In this document: positions 1 through 7,851 of the stretch, one piece after another
Numbering within the stretch: position 1 is the first letter of the stretch
How the letters are laid out: every line of letters starts with the position of its first letter
DNA from: Sediminicola sp037203765
GTDB taxonomy: Bacteria > Bacteroidota > Bacteroidia > Flavobacteriales > Flavobacteriaceae
NCBI RefSeq assembly: GCF_037203765.1
Contig: NZ_JBBCAS010000001.1
Span: 603,175 to 667,174, forward strand
Direction of reading: 5' to 3'
Length of the DNA: 64,000 bases
The notes under the pieces: model-generated
What the model was told of the DNA's origin: nothing
The model's input: the letters and a program-made list of their open reading frames with translations, nothing else
Database searches by the model: none
Position numbers and translations under genes: made by a program

Positions 1-1
1 A

Positions 2-688
2 GTGGAACCCACAAAACCGGAAGAAACGGAGGTCTATGAGCCTGTACCCCCTACAGTACAGCCCTATGCGAATAACGGAGCTCCAAGTGACGCCATTGTG
101 CTATTTGATGGGAAAAATTTTGACCAGTGGATCAGTGCAAAGGACAGTACTTCAGTAGCGTGGCACTTGAACAAGGATGGGAGTATGACCGTAAAGGATC
201 GGTCAGGGGATATTCAGACCAAACAGAATTTTGGAAGTGTTCAGTTGCACCTGGAATGGAAATCTCCTGCAGACATACAACGGGAAGGCCAGAACAGGGC
301 AAACAGTGGGGTTTTCCTTCAGGGGATCTATGAGGTTCAGATTCTGGACAATAACAACAATGACACTTACGTAAACGGCCAGGTTGGTTCTATTTACAAG
401 CAACACGTGCCTTTGGCAAAAGCGTCCGTGCCATCAGGGGAATGGAATTCCTATGACATCATTTTTCATGAACCGGTATTCAATGATGAAGGAAAGAAAA
501 TTAGGTCGGGGACCATTACGGTAATACACAATGGGGTTTTGGTCCAGGACCACGCAGAAATAAAAGGTACTACACCCTACATTGGCTGGCCAAAGAACGA
601 AGCCCATGGAAAGGGACCTATAAAGCTCCAAGATCATGGAGACAACAGCAGGGTAAGCTTTAGAAATATTTGGGTCAGGGAACTGTAG
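2..688 (+). CDS. DUF1080 (3-keto-disaccharide hydrolase-like) protein, 5' partial
   Basis: This is the C-terminal part of a DUF1080 domain, a concanavalin-like beta-sandwich family of secreted Bacteroidota and Planctomycete proteins thought to act on sugars. Family-type stretches are visible: FDGKNFDQW near the start, then SGVFLQGIYEVQILD and the closing FRNIWVREL. The frame is open through base 1, so the GTG at position 2 is not a real start and the N-terminus lies outside the window. A Pro/Glu-rich linker precedes the domain, suggesting a lipoprotein or a second upstream domain. The substrate cannot be told from sequence. The next gene starts one base after its stop. Confidence 0.85.
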   Translation: MEPTKPEETEVYEPVPPTVQPYANNGAPSDAIVLFDGKNFDQWISAKDSTSVAWHLNKDGSMTVKDRSGDIQTKQNFGSVQLHLEWKSPADIQREGQNRANSGVFLQGIYEVQILDNNNNDTYVNGQVGSIYKQHVPLAKASVPSGEWNSYDIIFHEPVFNDEGKKIRSGTITVIHNGVLVQDHAEIKGTTPYIGWPKNEAHGKGPIKLQDHGDNSRVSFRNIWVREL

Positions 689-689
689 C

Positions 690-1052
690 ATGCTCTTGGA
701 AGAATTGATGGCCATAGGCATTACCCCAACCTTATTGATTGCCTTTGGTTATTATTGGAAATTATATCCCCCTAAGAAAATCAATGCGTTGTACGGCTAC
801 CGGACCAGAAGAAGTATGGCCAACCAGCTCATATGGGATTATGCCAATAAAATAGGATCGAAAATGTTCATCAAGGTAGGTATAGTAACCTTGGTTTTAA
901 GTTTTTTTGCCTATTTCCTTTTGGCCCCAAGTGCCAATATAGTGGCTTCATTTTTTATTTTTATCATTGGTATTGGTGCAGGGATGTATTGGTGCGAGAC
1001 AAAGATCAATAGGTATTTTGATAAAAATGGCAACCCAAAAAAGCAAAACTGA
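690..1052 (+). CDS. SdpI-like small membrane protein
   Basis: A 120-residue protein with about three hydrophobic segments (roughly residues 8-24, 59-80 and 85-103). The stretch GYRTRRSMANQLIW matches the conserved cytoplasmic motif of the SdpI/YhfL family, whose Bacillus founder gives immunity to the SDP toxin. Most Bacteroidota homologs are lone genes of unknown role, so a true immunity function is not implied here; no toxin gene is next to it. The ATG is one base after the upstream stop, which suggests translational coupling. A second in-frame ATG six codons later is also possible. Confidence 0.75.
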   Translation: MLLEELMAIGITPTLLIAFGYYWKLYPPKKINALYGYRTRRSMANQLIWDYANKIGSKMFIKVGIVTLVLSFFAYFLLAPSANIVASFFIFIIGIGAGMYWCETKINRYFDKNGNPKKQN

Positions 1053-1088
1053 ATTTTAATTACCTTTGCCAAAATTTAAAATCAATTT

Positions 1089-1946
1089 ATGATCCAATCC
1101 ATGACAGGGTTTGGGAAGTACGTTATTCAACTTCCCTCAAAGAAAATCACCATTGAAATAAAATCATTGAACAGCAAGAGTCTCGACTTAAATGCCCGCA
1201 TACCGTCGGCGTATAGGGAAAAGGAGTTGGAGCTTCGAAAGATTATCGCCAGTTCTTTGGAGAGAGGAAAGGTAGATTTTGGATTGTATATGGAGTCTAC
1301 GGGTGATGAAACCTCCGCTGTGATCAACGAAGGGGTGGTTAAGGGTTATATCAAACAGTTACGAGCCATTGCAGAAGGGGATGATGTTAAATTCCTGGAA
1401 ATGGCTGTACGCTTGCCAGATGCCCTAAAGACGGAAAGGGACGATATTGATGAAGAGGAATATAAGGCCATTTTGGAAGCTCTTAATAATGCCCTGAAAG
1501 AAATCAACATATTCAGATCGGAGGAGGGTCAGGTACTGGAAAAGGATTTCTTGGAAAGGATCGCTTCGCTGAACCGGTTGTTGGAAGAAGTGAAGGCCAT
1601 GGATAAAGACCGACTCTCCATGGTGAGAGAACGCTTGGAAAAGGCCGTAGCCGATTTAAAGACCGATCTGGATACCAATAGGTTTGAACAGGAATTGATT
1701 TATTATTTGGAGAAATACGATATCACAGAGGAAAAAGTGCGCTTGGCCAATCATTTGGACTATTTTGCGACTGCTCTCAAATCTGAAGATTCCAACGGAA
1801 AAAAACTGGGCTTTATAAGTCAGGAAATAGGAAGGGAAATAAATACCATAGGATCCAAGGCCAATTATGCTCCTATGCAACAGCTCGTTGTGCAAATGAA
1901 AGATGAGTTAGAGAAAATTAAGGAACAAATGCTAAACGTACTGTAA
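1089..1946 (+). CDS. yicC: YicC family endoribonuclease
   Basis: A 285-residue YicC/YloC protein. The N-terminus MIQSMTGFGKY and the C-terminal EIGREINTIGSKA (the family's DUF1732 part) are characteristic. Family members are metal-dependent endoribonucleases implicated in RNA turnover. A TACCTTTG -7 box lies at 1061-1068, giving a short leader. The stop overlaps the start of gmk by one base (TAATG), so the two are almost certainly co-translated; yicC-gmk is a widely conserved pair. Confidence 0.93.
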   Translation: MIQSMTGFGKYVIQLPSKKITIEIKSLNSKSLDLNARIPSAYREKELELRKIIASSLERGKVDFGLYMESTGDETSAVINEGVVKGYIKQLRAIAEGDDVKFLEMAVRLPDALKTERDDIDEEEYKAILEALNNALKEINIFRSEEGQVLEKDFLERIASLNRLLEEVKAMDKDRLSMVRERLEKAVADLKTDLDTNRFEQELIYYLEKYDITEEKVRLANHLDYFATALKSEDSNGKKLGFISQEIGREINTIGSKANYAPMQQLVVQMKDELEKIKEQMLNVL

Positions 1947-2533
1947 TGGAGGAAGGAAAACTTATAATCTTTTCGGCACCGTCGGGAAGTGGAAAAACAA
2001 CCATCACCAGATATTTATTGGATCAGCCAGAATTGAATTTGGCCTTTTCCGTTTCCGCTACTTCCAGACCTCGTCGGGGAAAGGAAAAACATGGGGAACA
2101 TTATTACTTTATGTCCATATCCGATTTCAAAAACCACATTAAGAACGATGAGTTTTTGGAATGGGAAGAGGTATATAGAGATAACTTTTATGGTACCTTG
2201 AAAAGTGAGGTGGAACGTTTGTGGGCCTTGGGCAAGAATGTGATTTTTGATATTGATGTAGTGGGGGGGCTTAGAATAAAGAAGAAATTCCCCGAGAATA
2301 CGTTGGCTGTTTTTGTAAAACCACCTAGTGTTGACGAACTAAAGATCAGATTAAAAAAACGCAGTACTGAAAGTGATGACAAGATCAATATGCGTATCGC
2401 CAAGGCATCAGTAGAACTCGCTACGGCTCCACAATTTGATAAGATCATCAAAAATTATGAATTGGAAATAGCCCTTAAGGAGGCCTATGATCTGGTTGCC
2501 GATTTTGTAGGGGTAAAACAGGAAAAAAAATAG
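1946..2533 (+). CDS. gmk: Guanylate kinase
   Basis: A cytosolic enzyme phosphorylating GMP to GDP with ATP, needed for GTP, dGTP and nucleotide signalling pools. Walker A APSGSGKT is at residues 11-18. The GMP-binding region SRPRRGKEKHGEHYYFM follows, with the FLEW motif near residue 72. At 195 residues it has normal family length. The start overlaps the yicC stop, and nadD follows after 19 bases, so yicC-gmk-nadD forms one operon. Confidence 0.96.
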   Translation: MEEGKLIIFSAPSGSGKTTITRYLLDQPELNLAFSVSATSRPRRGKEKHGEHYYFMSISDFKNHIKNDEFLEWEEVYRDNFYGTLKSEVERLWALGKNVIFDIDVVGGLRIKKKFPENTLAVFVKPPSVDELKIRLKKRSTESDDKINMRIAKASVELATAPQFDKIIKNYELEIALKEAYDLVADFVGVKQEKK

Positions 2534-2552
2534 CACCGGGCATATTAGAAGG

Positions 2553-3137
2553 ATGAAAAAGGTAGGTCTCTATTTTGGCACGTTTAATCCAATCCATATT
2601 GGTCATCTTATAATTGCCAATCATATGGTGGAATTTTCGGATCTTGATGAGGTTTGGATGGTCATTACCCCACATAGTCCTTTTAAGAAAAAGAAAACAT
2701 TATTGGACAATAACCATAGATACGAGATGGTCTATGAAGCTACCAAGGACTACCCTAAACTACACCCCAGTAAGATAGAATTTGATCTTCCCCAACCCAA
2801 TTATACCATTAATACGTTGGTGCATTTGGCCGAGAAGTACGGTGCCAAATATGAATTTTCACTCATGATGGGAGAGGATAACCTCAAAGGACTACATAAG
2901 TGGAAAAATTATGAAGCCATTCTGGAGCACCATCAGATTTATGTCTATCCGAGAATTTCAGAGGGTGAAGTGGATCACAGTTTTGACGGGCACCCTAAGA
3001 TTACCCATATCAATGCCCCGATCATGGAGATTTCATCTACTTTTATCCGCAAAGAACACAAGGCCGGAAAAAATATTAGGCCTTTATTGCCGGAGAATGT
3101 ATGGGCTTACATGGATGAAATGAATTTTTATAGGTAA
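2553..3137 (+). CDS. nadD: Nicotinate-nucleotide adenylyltransferase
   Basis: Transfers AMP from ATP to nicotinate mononucleotide in NAD synthesis. The nucleotidyltransferase signature GTFNPIHIGH (residues 9-18) includes the HxGH motif, and ISSTFIR near the C-terminus is the second conserved ATP-binding motif. At 194 residues it is full length. It is last in the yicC-gmk-nadD operon. Its 3' end overlaps by 10 bases the 3' end of a convergent broken gene on the other strand. Confidence 0.95.
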   Translation: MKKVGLYFGTFNPIHIGHLIIANHMVEFSDLDEVWMVITPHSPFKKKKTLLDNNHRYEMVYEATKDYPKLHPSKIEFDLPQPNYTINTLVHLAEKYGAKYEFSLMMGEDNLKGLHKWKNYEAILEHHQIYVYPRISEGEVDHSFDGHPKITHINAPIMEISSTFIRKEHKAGKNIRPLLPENVWAYMDEMNFYR

Positions 3138-3634
3138 TTGCCTTTTTCATCCAACTTTACCCTGAGGGTTTTTTTTCTTTTTTTTAATTTGATTTTAAAT
3201 GTCCTGTTCACTCCTTTTTGATGGTTGTAATCTATGAGATAAACATCGTCAATAATATTCCAACCTGGATATTTGGTTTTTAAGGCACTAAGGACTGCAG
3301 AAGGAAGGTCAAGGTTTTTAAATCGCTCGATCGTTTTTAATATCTTGCCGTTCTCGTCATATACGGCGACTATCTTGCCTTCCGGTATATAGAAGGAAAC
3401 GGTATAAAATGGATATTCATCCTGAAAAGCACCTTCCTCTTTTACGTTATGACCAGCTACCTTACGCTATAATAGTTTAACCGGTACCGGCGTCTCCTTG
3501 GAGTCAATACTACTGAGGTATTTATAGTTGACCGCCGTAACCACCACCTCCGAAAGTTCCTCGGTTTTGGGGTCTTGTGACCATAGGATGGGGCAAAACA
3601 AAAGGGTAAAGAGTAAGGAAATTACGGTTTTCAT
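3128..3634 (-). pseudogene. Broken paralog of the 7107-7613 secreted protein (nonsense codon 56)
   Basis: Reading the minus strand from the ATG at 3634 gives one continuous frame of 169 codons broken only by a TAG at 3467-3469 (codon 56). The frame otherwise matches the intact gene at 7107-7613 along its whole length, and both encode 168 residues. Shared stretches include LSEVVVTAVNYKYL, FYTVSF, IPEGKIVAVY and a C-terminal VK-D. In the intact copy codon 56 is Glu (GAA), so one base change from GAG would explain the TAG. The signal peptide and a TACTTTTG -7 box (3652-3659) are kept, so inactivation looks recent. A sequencing error or a read-through stop cannot be excluded. Function of the family is unknown. 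Confidence 0.85.
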
Positions 3635-3708
3635 ATGAATTATATAATATGCAAAAGTAGTTGTTTCAAATACTGGTGGATATGAGCACCGTCAGTTTGG
3701 ACCACAAT

Positions 3709-4419
3709 TTATATTTGGGATAGGATGTCGGTCCCAAGAAATTTGTGGTCTTTATTGTAATACCACTCCCTGGTTTTTGGCATCCTAATATCATTGATGT
3801 TTTCTTGGTCCTTTAAAAGGATATATTCCCCGTCATTTTTTGATTCATCATGATAAAATTGATAGGCCTCCATGGCATAGGAAGCCGGATCAAAGTAGAA
3901 ATACCATGTGTCCCCGCCAACACCTTCCTCATAGGTGACCTTTAGAACCAGGTACTCTTTGTTCTTCAATTTTTTATGCTGCACCTTAGGGTCAATAATG
4001 GTTCCTGGGTCTTTTAATTTCATTGGCAGGCCATACAGGTAGGTGTAGTAGTCCTTCATCATATTTGCCCGCTCACAATTTAGGTTGAATGATTTTTGTT
4101 GCGCCTCGGTTATTTCTGGACTACCGTTTAAAAGTAAAGTACATGTTTTGCCTTTCAATTTGTACTCCAATGTATTTCCATCTTTTTCAACGTTCAAATT
4201 AAATTGTTCCTGTGGGAGGTTGATTTGAATGATGCTTTTTCTCTCGCTGCTATTCGGAGTTTTCATAAGTACCTTGAACGCCCCACTGAACGATGACCAA
4301 TTATTGTTGGGATCGTGGTAGGCCATAGTTTTTTGTAAAAGTTGATTTGCTGTTAGTTCTTGAGAGTGGCCTAAGAAAGACATGGAAGATAGAAGCAATA
4401 CAATAATTATTCTCATCAT
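3709..4419 (-). CDS. Secreted protein, LolA/outer-membrane-lipoprotein-sorting-like (DUF6503-like)
   Basis: About 236 residues from the preferred start (MMRIIIV or MRIIIV); a further upstream ATG exists at 4437 but would put charged and polar residues ahead of the signal peptide. A signal peptide ends near SFLGHSQ. The mature part is rich in beta-strand patterns with paired aromatic residues (for example DTWYFYFDPASY) like lipoprotein-sorting-type beta folds common in Flavobacteriaceae. I assign the family only by resemblance. It faces the metalloprotease gene divergently, with about 115 bases between them holding both promoters. Confidence 0.55.
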   Translation of the reverse strand: MMRIIIVLLLSSMSFLGHSQELTANQLLQKTMAYHDPNNNWSSFSGAFKVLMKTPNSSERKSIIQINLPQEQFNLNVEKDGNTLEYKLKGKTCTLLLNGSPEITEAQQKSFNLNCERANMMKDYYTYLYGLPMKLKDPGTIIDPKVQHKKLKNKEYLVLKVTYEEGVGGDTWYFYFDPASYAMEAYQFYHDESKNDGEYILLKDQENINDIRMPKTREWYYNKDHKFLGTDILSQI

Positions 4420-4534
4420 GATGTATAAGGTTAACACGCTTACAAGGTAAGTATTTTGTTAATATTCTATAAAAAGGCAGGAATAGCTTTTGAATAGTTT
4501 TATTTTAGAAGACAGAAAAAAACAATTACCTCTT

Positions 4535-7033
4535 ATGAAAAGCCTATTGCCGTTTATTTTGTTCTCCATGTTCTTTATATCCCTAACTGTGGAGGGGCAA
4601 AGAAGACCTAGAAATGAAGACCCCAAAATACCGACCAATTTTAACGATGCTACCAAGCCTAAAAATAAAAATGGCATTAAAGAATATGGGGAGGTAATAA
4701 CTAAAGATGCCGTTTCCGATGATGGACTCTTTACGGTGCATAGGATAAAGGAGGAGTATTTTTATGAAATACCGTTCAATAAGCTAAAAAAGGAAATGCT
4801 TTGGGTAAGCAGAATTGCGCAGCTCCCCGAGGGATTGGGCGGCGGTTATTTTAATGCGGGTACCAAGACCAATGAGCAAGTGGTGGAGTGGGTTAGGTTC
4901 CAAGATAAAATTCTATTAAAGGTAAAGTCCTACGCGAATGTGGCGGACAGCACCAAGGCGATCCACCATTCGGTGATGGTGAATAATTACGAGCCTACAC
5001 TATTTGCCTTCGATATAAAGGCCTATAATACGGACACCACGGCAGTGGTGATCAATGTGACCTCTCTTTTTAATACAGATGTGGTGGCCATCAGTGGTCT
5101 ATCCGCAAGATTGCGCAAGGAGTATAAGGTGAAAAAGCTCGAGTCTTCCTTGAGTTTTATTAACGGGATCAAGAGTTTCCCCGAGAATATTGAGGTAAAA
5201 CAGGATTTGACCTATAGTGCCTCGGAGCCACCTTCCTTTTCTGACTTGGAGTCCATTAGTCTACAGATGAACCAATCTATGATTTTATTGCCAAAGGAGC
5301 CCATGAGGCCCAGAAGGTATGATCCCAGGGTAGGGTTCTTTACGGTTAGCCAGTACGACTATGGAAGCAAGGAATTGAAATCGGATCAAAAAACCTATAT
5401 CAGGAGATGGCGGTTGGAGCCCAAGGATGCAGAAGCATATGCGCGGGGTGAACTGGTAGAGCCCATAAAGCCCATTGTGTATTATCTGGATCCCGGAACT
5501 CCTGAGAATTTGAGGGAGTATATCAAGCAGGGAATAGAGGAATGGCAAAAACCCTTTGAAACGGCTGGTTTTAAAAATGCCATTTTGGCCAAAGACGCTC
5601 CCACGGCAGAGGAAGATCCAGAATTCAGTCCGGAGGATATCCGATATTCCGTGGTCCGATATGTTGCCAGCACCACAAGGAATGCCACTGGTCCCAGTGT
5701 GTCGGATCCTAGAAGTGGAGAAATTATTGAAAGTGACATTATTTGGTACCACAATCATTTGAGAAGCTATAGAAATAGATATTTGTTGGAAACCGGAGCC
5801 GCAAATCCATCAGCGAGGACCCTGAATACTCCCGAGGAAGAAATAGGGGAGATGATGCGCATGGTTATAGCCCATGAAGTGGGGCATGCCCTTGGCTTTC
5901 CTCATAATATGGCGGCCAGTTATGCCTACCCTGTTGATTCTTTGCGCAATGGCGCCTTTACCCAAGAAAATGGAATAGCCGCCAGTATTATGGATTATGC
6001 CCGTTATAACTATGTGGCACAGCCTGAGGATGAAAATATTAGGTTCATCCGACAAATGGGCCCCTATGACCATTATGCGACCAATTGGGGCTATCGGGTC
6101 ATTCCGAACACCACCACGGTGGCGGAGGAACGGGATACGCTAGATCAATGGATCAGAAAGCACGAGTTGGATCCGAAATATAAGTTTGGCCGGCAATCCA
6201 GTCGTTTTGATCCCCAATCTCAGACAGAAAGTATAGGGGACGACCCCATAAAAGCAGGAGATTATGCCTTGAGCAATCTAAAATATGTGGCACAGAACCT
6301 TAAGAGTTGGACATCGGACCGGACCAATGACTATGGTGATCTTGAAGAGTTGTATGGGGAGTTGTTGGGTGTGTACAGTAGGTATGTAGGCCATGTAGTG
6401 ACCAATATTGGAGGCGTATTTGAAAATTTGAAAACTCCAGATCAGGAAGGCCTGGTATATACCCACTTGGATCATGCTGCGCAAAAGGCATCCATGGTAT
6501 GGTTACAGGAAAATTTATTTTCAACACCAGCTTGGCTCATTGATAAGGAAATATTACAAAATATAGACCATGCAGGTTACTTTGAGGCATTGCGAAGGGT
6601 GCAGGCCAGGCATCTGAACGATCTGCTCAGTTTTGACCGGATAGGCAGGCTCATCGATGCAGAAACAACCGTTGTGGACTATTACAGTGCTTTGGGAATG
6701 CTAAGGGACTTGCGCAATGGTGTGTGGAGCGAGGTCAGAAGGGGCACCAATGTTGATATTTATCGCAGAAACCTACAGCGCACCTATTTGGATAGAATGG
6801 CCTATTTAATGACAGATGAAGGTCCATCCCGTAGAAACAATGATTCGGAAGTGGAACGAACCTTAACGTTCGACGTGAGTACTTCGGATGTGCGTACGTT
6901 GGTAAGGGGAGAGCTCAAAACCCTTCGATTTAGGTTGCAGGCAGCGAGGAACAGCGCTGTGAATACAATTACAAGGTATCACTATGAGGATGCCATTGCC
7001 AGAATAGACCAGATATTGGATCCTGGAAAGTAA
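4535..7033 (+). CDS. Secreted zinc metalloprotease (DUF5118/DUF5117/DUF4953 type)
   Basis: An 832-residue exported protease. An open frame extends upstream to 4490, but the ATG at 4535 starts a clean signal peptide (MKSLLPFILFSMFF...VEG). The extended zinc motif HEVGHALGFPHNM begins at residue 447 (His447, Glu448, His451, then a third His), followed by a Met-turn-like SIMDYA about 30 residues on; this is the metzincin pattern HExxHxxGxxH. N-terminal regions match the DUF5118/DUF5117 layout that precedes the catalytic DUF4953 part. It should act in the periplasm or outside the cell on proteins or peptides; its substrate is unknown. A strong hairpin terminator follows at 7054. Confidence 0.88.
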   Translation: MKSLLPFILFSMFFISLTVEGQRRPRNEDPKIPTNFNDATKPKNKNGIKEYGEVITKDAVSDDGLFTVHRIKEEYFYEIPFNKLKKEMLWVSRIAQLPEGLGGGYFNAGTKTNEQVVEWVRFQDKILLKVKSYANVADSTKAIHHSVMVNNYEPTLFAFDIKAYNTDTTAVVINVTSLFNTDVVAISGLSARLRKEYKVKKLESSLSFINGIKSFPENIEVKQDLTYSASEPPSFSDLESISLQMNQSMILLPKEPMRPRRYDPRVGFFTVSQYDYGSKELKSDQKTYIRRWRLEPKDAEAYARGELVEPIKPIVYYLDPGTPENLREYIKQGIEEWQKPFETAGFKNAILAKDAPTAEEDPEFSPEDIRYSVVRYVASTTRNATGPSVSDPRSGEIIESDIIWYHNHLRSYRNRYLLETGAANPSARTLNTPEEEIGEMMRMVIAHEVGHALGFPHNMAASYAYPVDSLRNGAFTQENGIAASIMDYARYNYVAQPEDENIRFIRQMGPYDHYATNWGYRVIPNTTTVAEERDTLDQWIRKHELDPKYKFGRQSSRFDPQSQTESIGDDPIKAGDYALSNLKYVAQNLKSWTSDRTNDYGDLEELYGELLGVYSRYVGHVVTNIGGVFENLKTPDQEGLVYTHLDHAAQKASMVWLQENLFSTPAWLIDKEILQNIDHAGYFEALRRVQARHLNDLLSFDRIGRLIDAETTVVDYYSALGMLRDLRNGVWSEVRRGTNVDIYRRNLQRTYLDRMAYLMTDEGPSRRNNDSEVERTLTFDVSTSDVRTLVRGELKTLRFRLQAARNSAVNTITRYHYEDAIARIDQILDPGK

Positions 7034-7053
7034 TTGTAGATTAGTAAAAAATT

Positions 7054-7089
7054 AAGGGCCCAACTTCACTAAGTTGGGCCCTTTATTTT
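7054..7089. terminator. Bidirectional intrinsic terminator
   Basis: A perfect 13-bp stem (7054-7066 with 7071-7083) with a 4-base loop, followed by T-rich sequence on the plus side and flanked by A-rich sequence on the other. It lies between the converging ends of the metalloprotease gene and the 168-residue secreted protein gene and can serve both. Confidence 0.85.
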
Positions 7090-7106
7090 TTAGAAGTCTA
7101 GACTGA

Positions 7107-7613
7107 CTAGAGGAAGGTTCCAGTTTCATCAATTTTCACCTTCATTCTTTCATCCCCGTTCATCAATTTTAGTTTGTAGGTCTTCTTGGCCCCTTTTTCA
7201 TCCGTATAACTTACGAGATATACATCGGATTCAACCGTCCATTTGGGGAACCTGTCCATTACGGCTTTAGCAACAGTTTCCGGTAATTTTACGTTTTTGA
7301 ATTTTTCAATGGTTCTAGTAATCTGGCCGTCTGCATTATAAACGGCGACAATTTTACCTTCAGGTATAAAAAAGGAAACCGTGTAAAAATCATATTCATC
7401 GCTGTAAAGATCTGATTCTTTGATGTTGTAAGCTGCAGCTTTTCTTTCCAGCATTTTTACGGGAAGCGCCTCCTCTTCATTGGTAGTTGCATTGAGGTAT
7501 TTATAGTTAACCGCTGTAACAACCACCTCGGATAACTGTTCTGTTTTAACAATTTGAGAAAAACCTTGGCTGGTAAGGCCAAAAACGAATAGACCAAACA
7601 ATATTTTTTTCAT
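7107..7613 (-). CDS. Secreted 168-residue protein of unknown function (intact paralog)
   Basis: Signal peptide (about residues 1-19, ending GFSQ), then a small domain of alternating strands with FIPEGKIVAVYNADG and a Lys-rich C-terminus. The pattern of a short repeat unit with an Asp/Asn-Gly turn followed by K-x-x-P resembles periplasmic PepSY-like or beta-lactamase-inhibitor-like folds, but I do not recognise a named family with confidence. It has a broken twin at 3128-3634 on the same strand, with the metalloprotease and one other gene between. A TAATTTTG -7 box is at 7656-7663. Confidence 0.8.
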   Translation of the reverse strand: MKKILFGLFVFGLTSQGFSQIVKTEQLSEVVVTAVNYKYLNATTNEEEALPVKMLERKAAAYNIKESDLYSDEYDFYTVSFFIPEGKIVAVYNADGQITRTIEKFKNVKLPETVAKAVMDRFPKWTVESDVYLVSYTDEKGAKKTYKLKLMNGDERMKVKIDETGTFL

Positions 7614-7655
7614 AATACGTATTTTAATAGATAATGGTTAAACTTTAGTGTGTCC

Positions 7656-7706
7656 CAAAATTATCTTTTCTGATCATGTTCCACCATGATATAGGTCATG
7701 TGGGAA
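7656..7706 (-). promoter_or_regulatory. Promoter with inverted repeat at the -33 position
   Basis: TAATTTTG (minus strand, 7656-7663) fits the Bacteroidota -7 box. Where a -33 element is expected lies an imperfect inverted repeat with 11-base arms matching at 9 positions (7679-7689 and 7696-7706) around a 6-base spacer. This is a candidate binding site for a regulator of the 7107-7613 gene. The regulator is not identifiable here. Confidence 0.4.
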
Positions 7707-7787
7707 TAACCATGAGGTTAGTTAATGAAGGGAGTAGCTGCTTCTCATTCAAAAAATAAAGCACAGCGTACAATGATCAGGATGAGC

Positions 7788-7830
7788 AATAAAAAAAAGG
7801 TTCGGCCAAACATAGTTTGGCCGAACCTTT
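7788..7830 (-). terminator. Intrinsic terminator of the phosphate locus
   Basis: A perfect 15-bp stem (7796-7810 with 7816-7830), 5-base loop, followed on the minus strand by a run of T. It lies just past the stop of pit, the last gene of the minus-strand phosphate locus. Confidence 0.88.
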
Positions 7831-7851
7831 GAATTTTAAGTTCAACAAGTT

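Noticed and set aside
5285..5758. 157-residue minus-strand ORF inside the metalloprotease gene
   Set aside because: Shadow frame of a gene with clear zinc motifs on the other strand.
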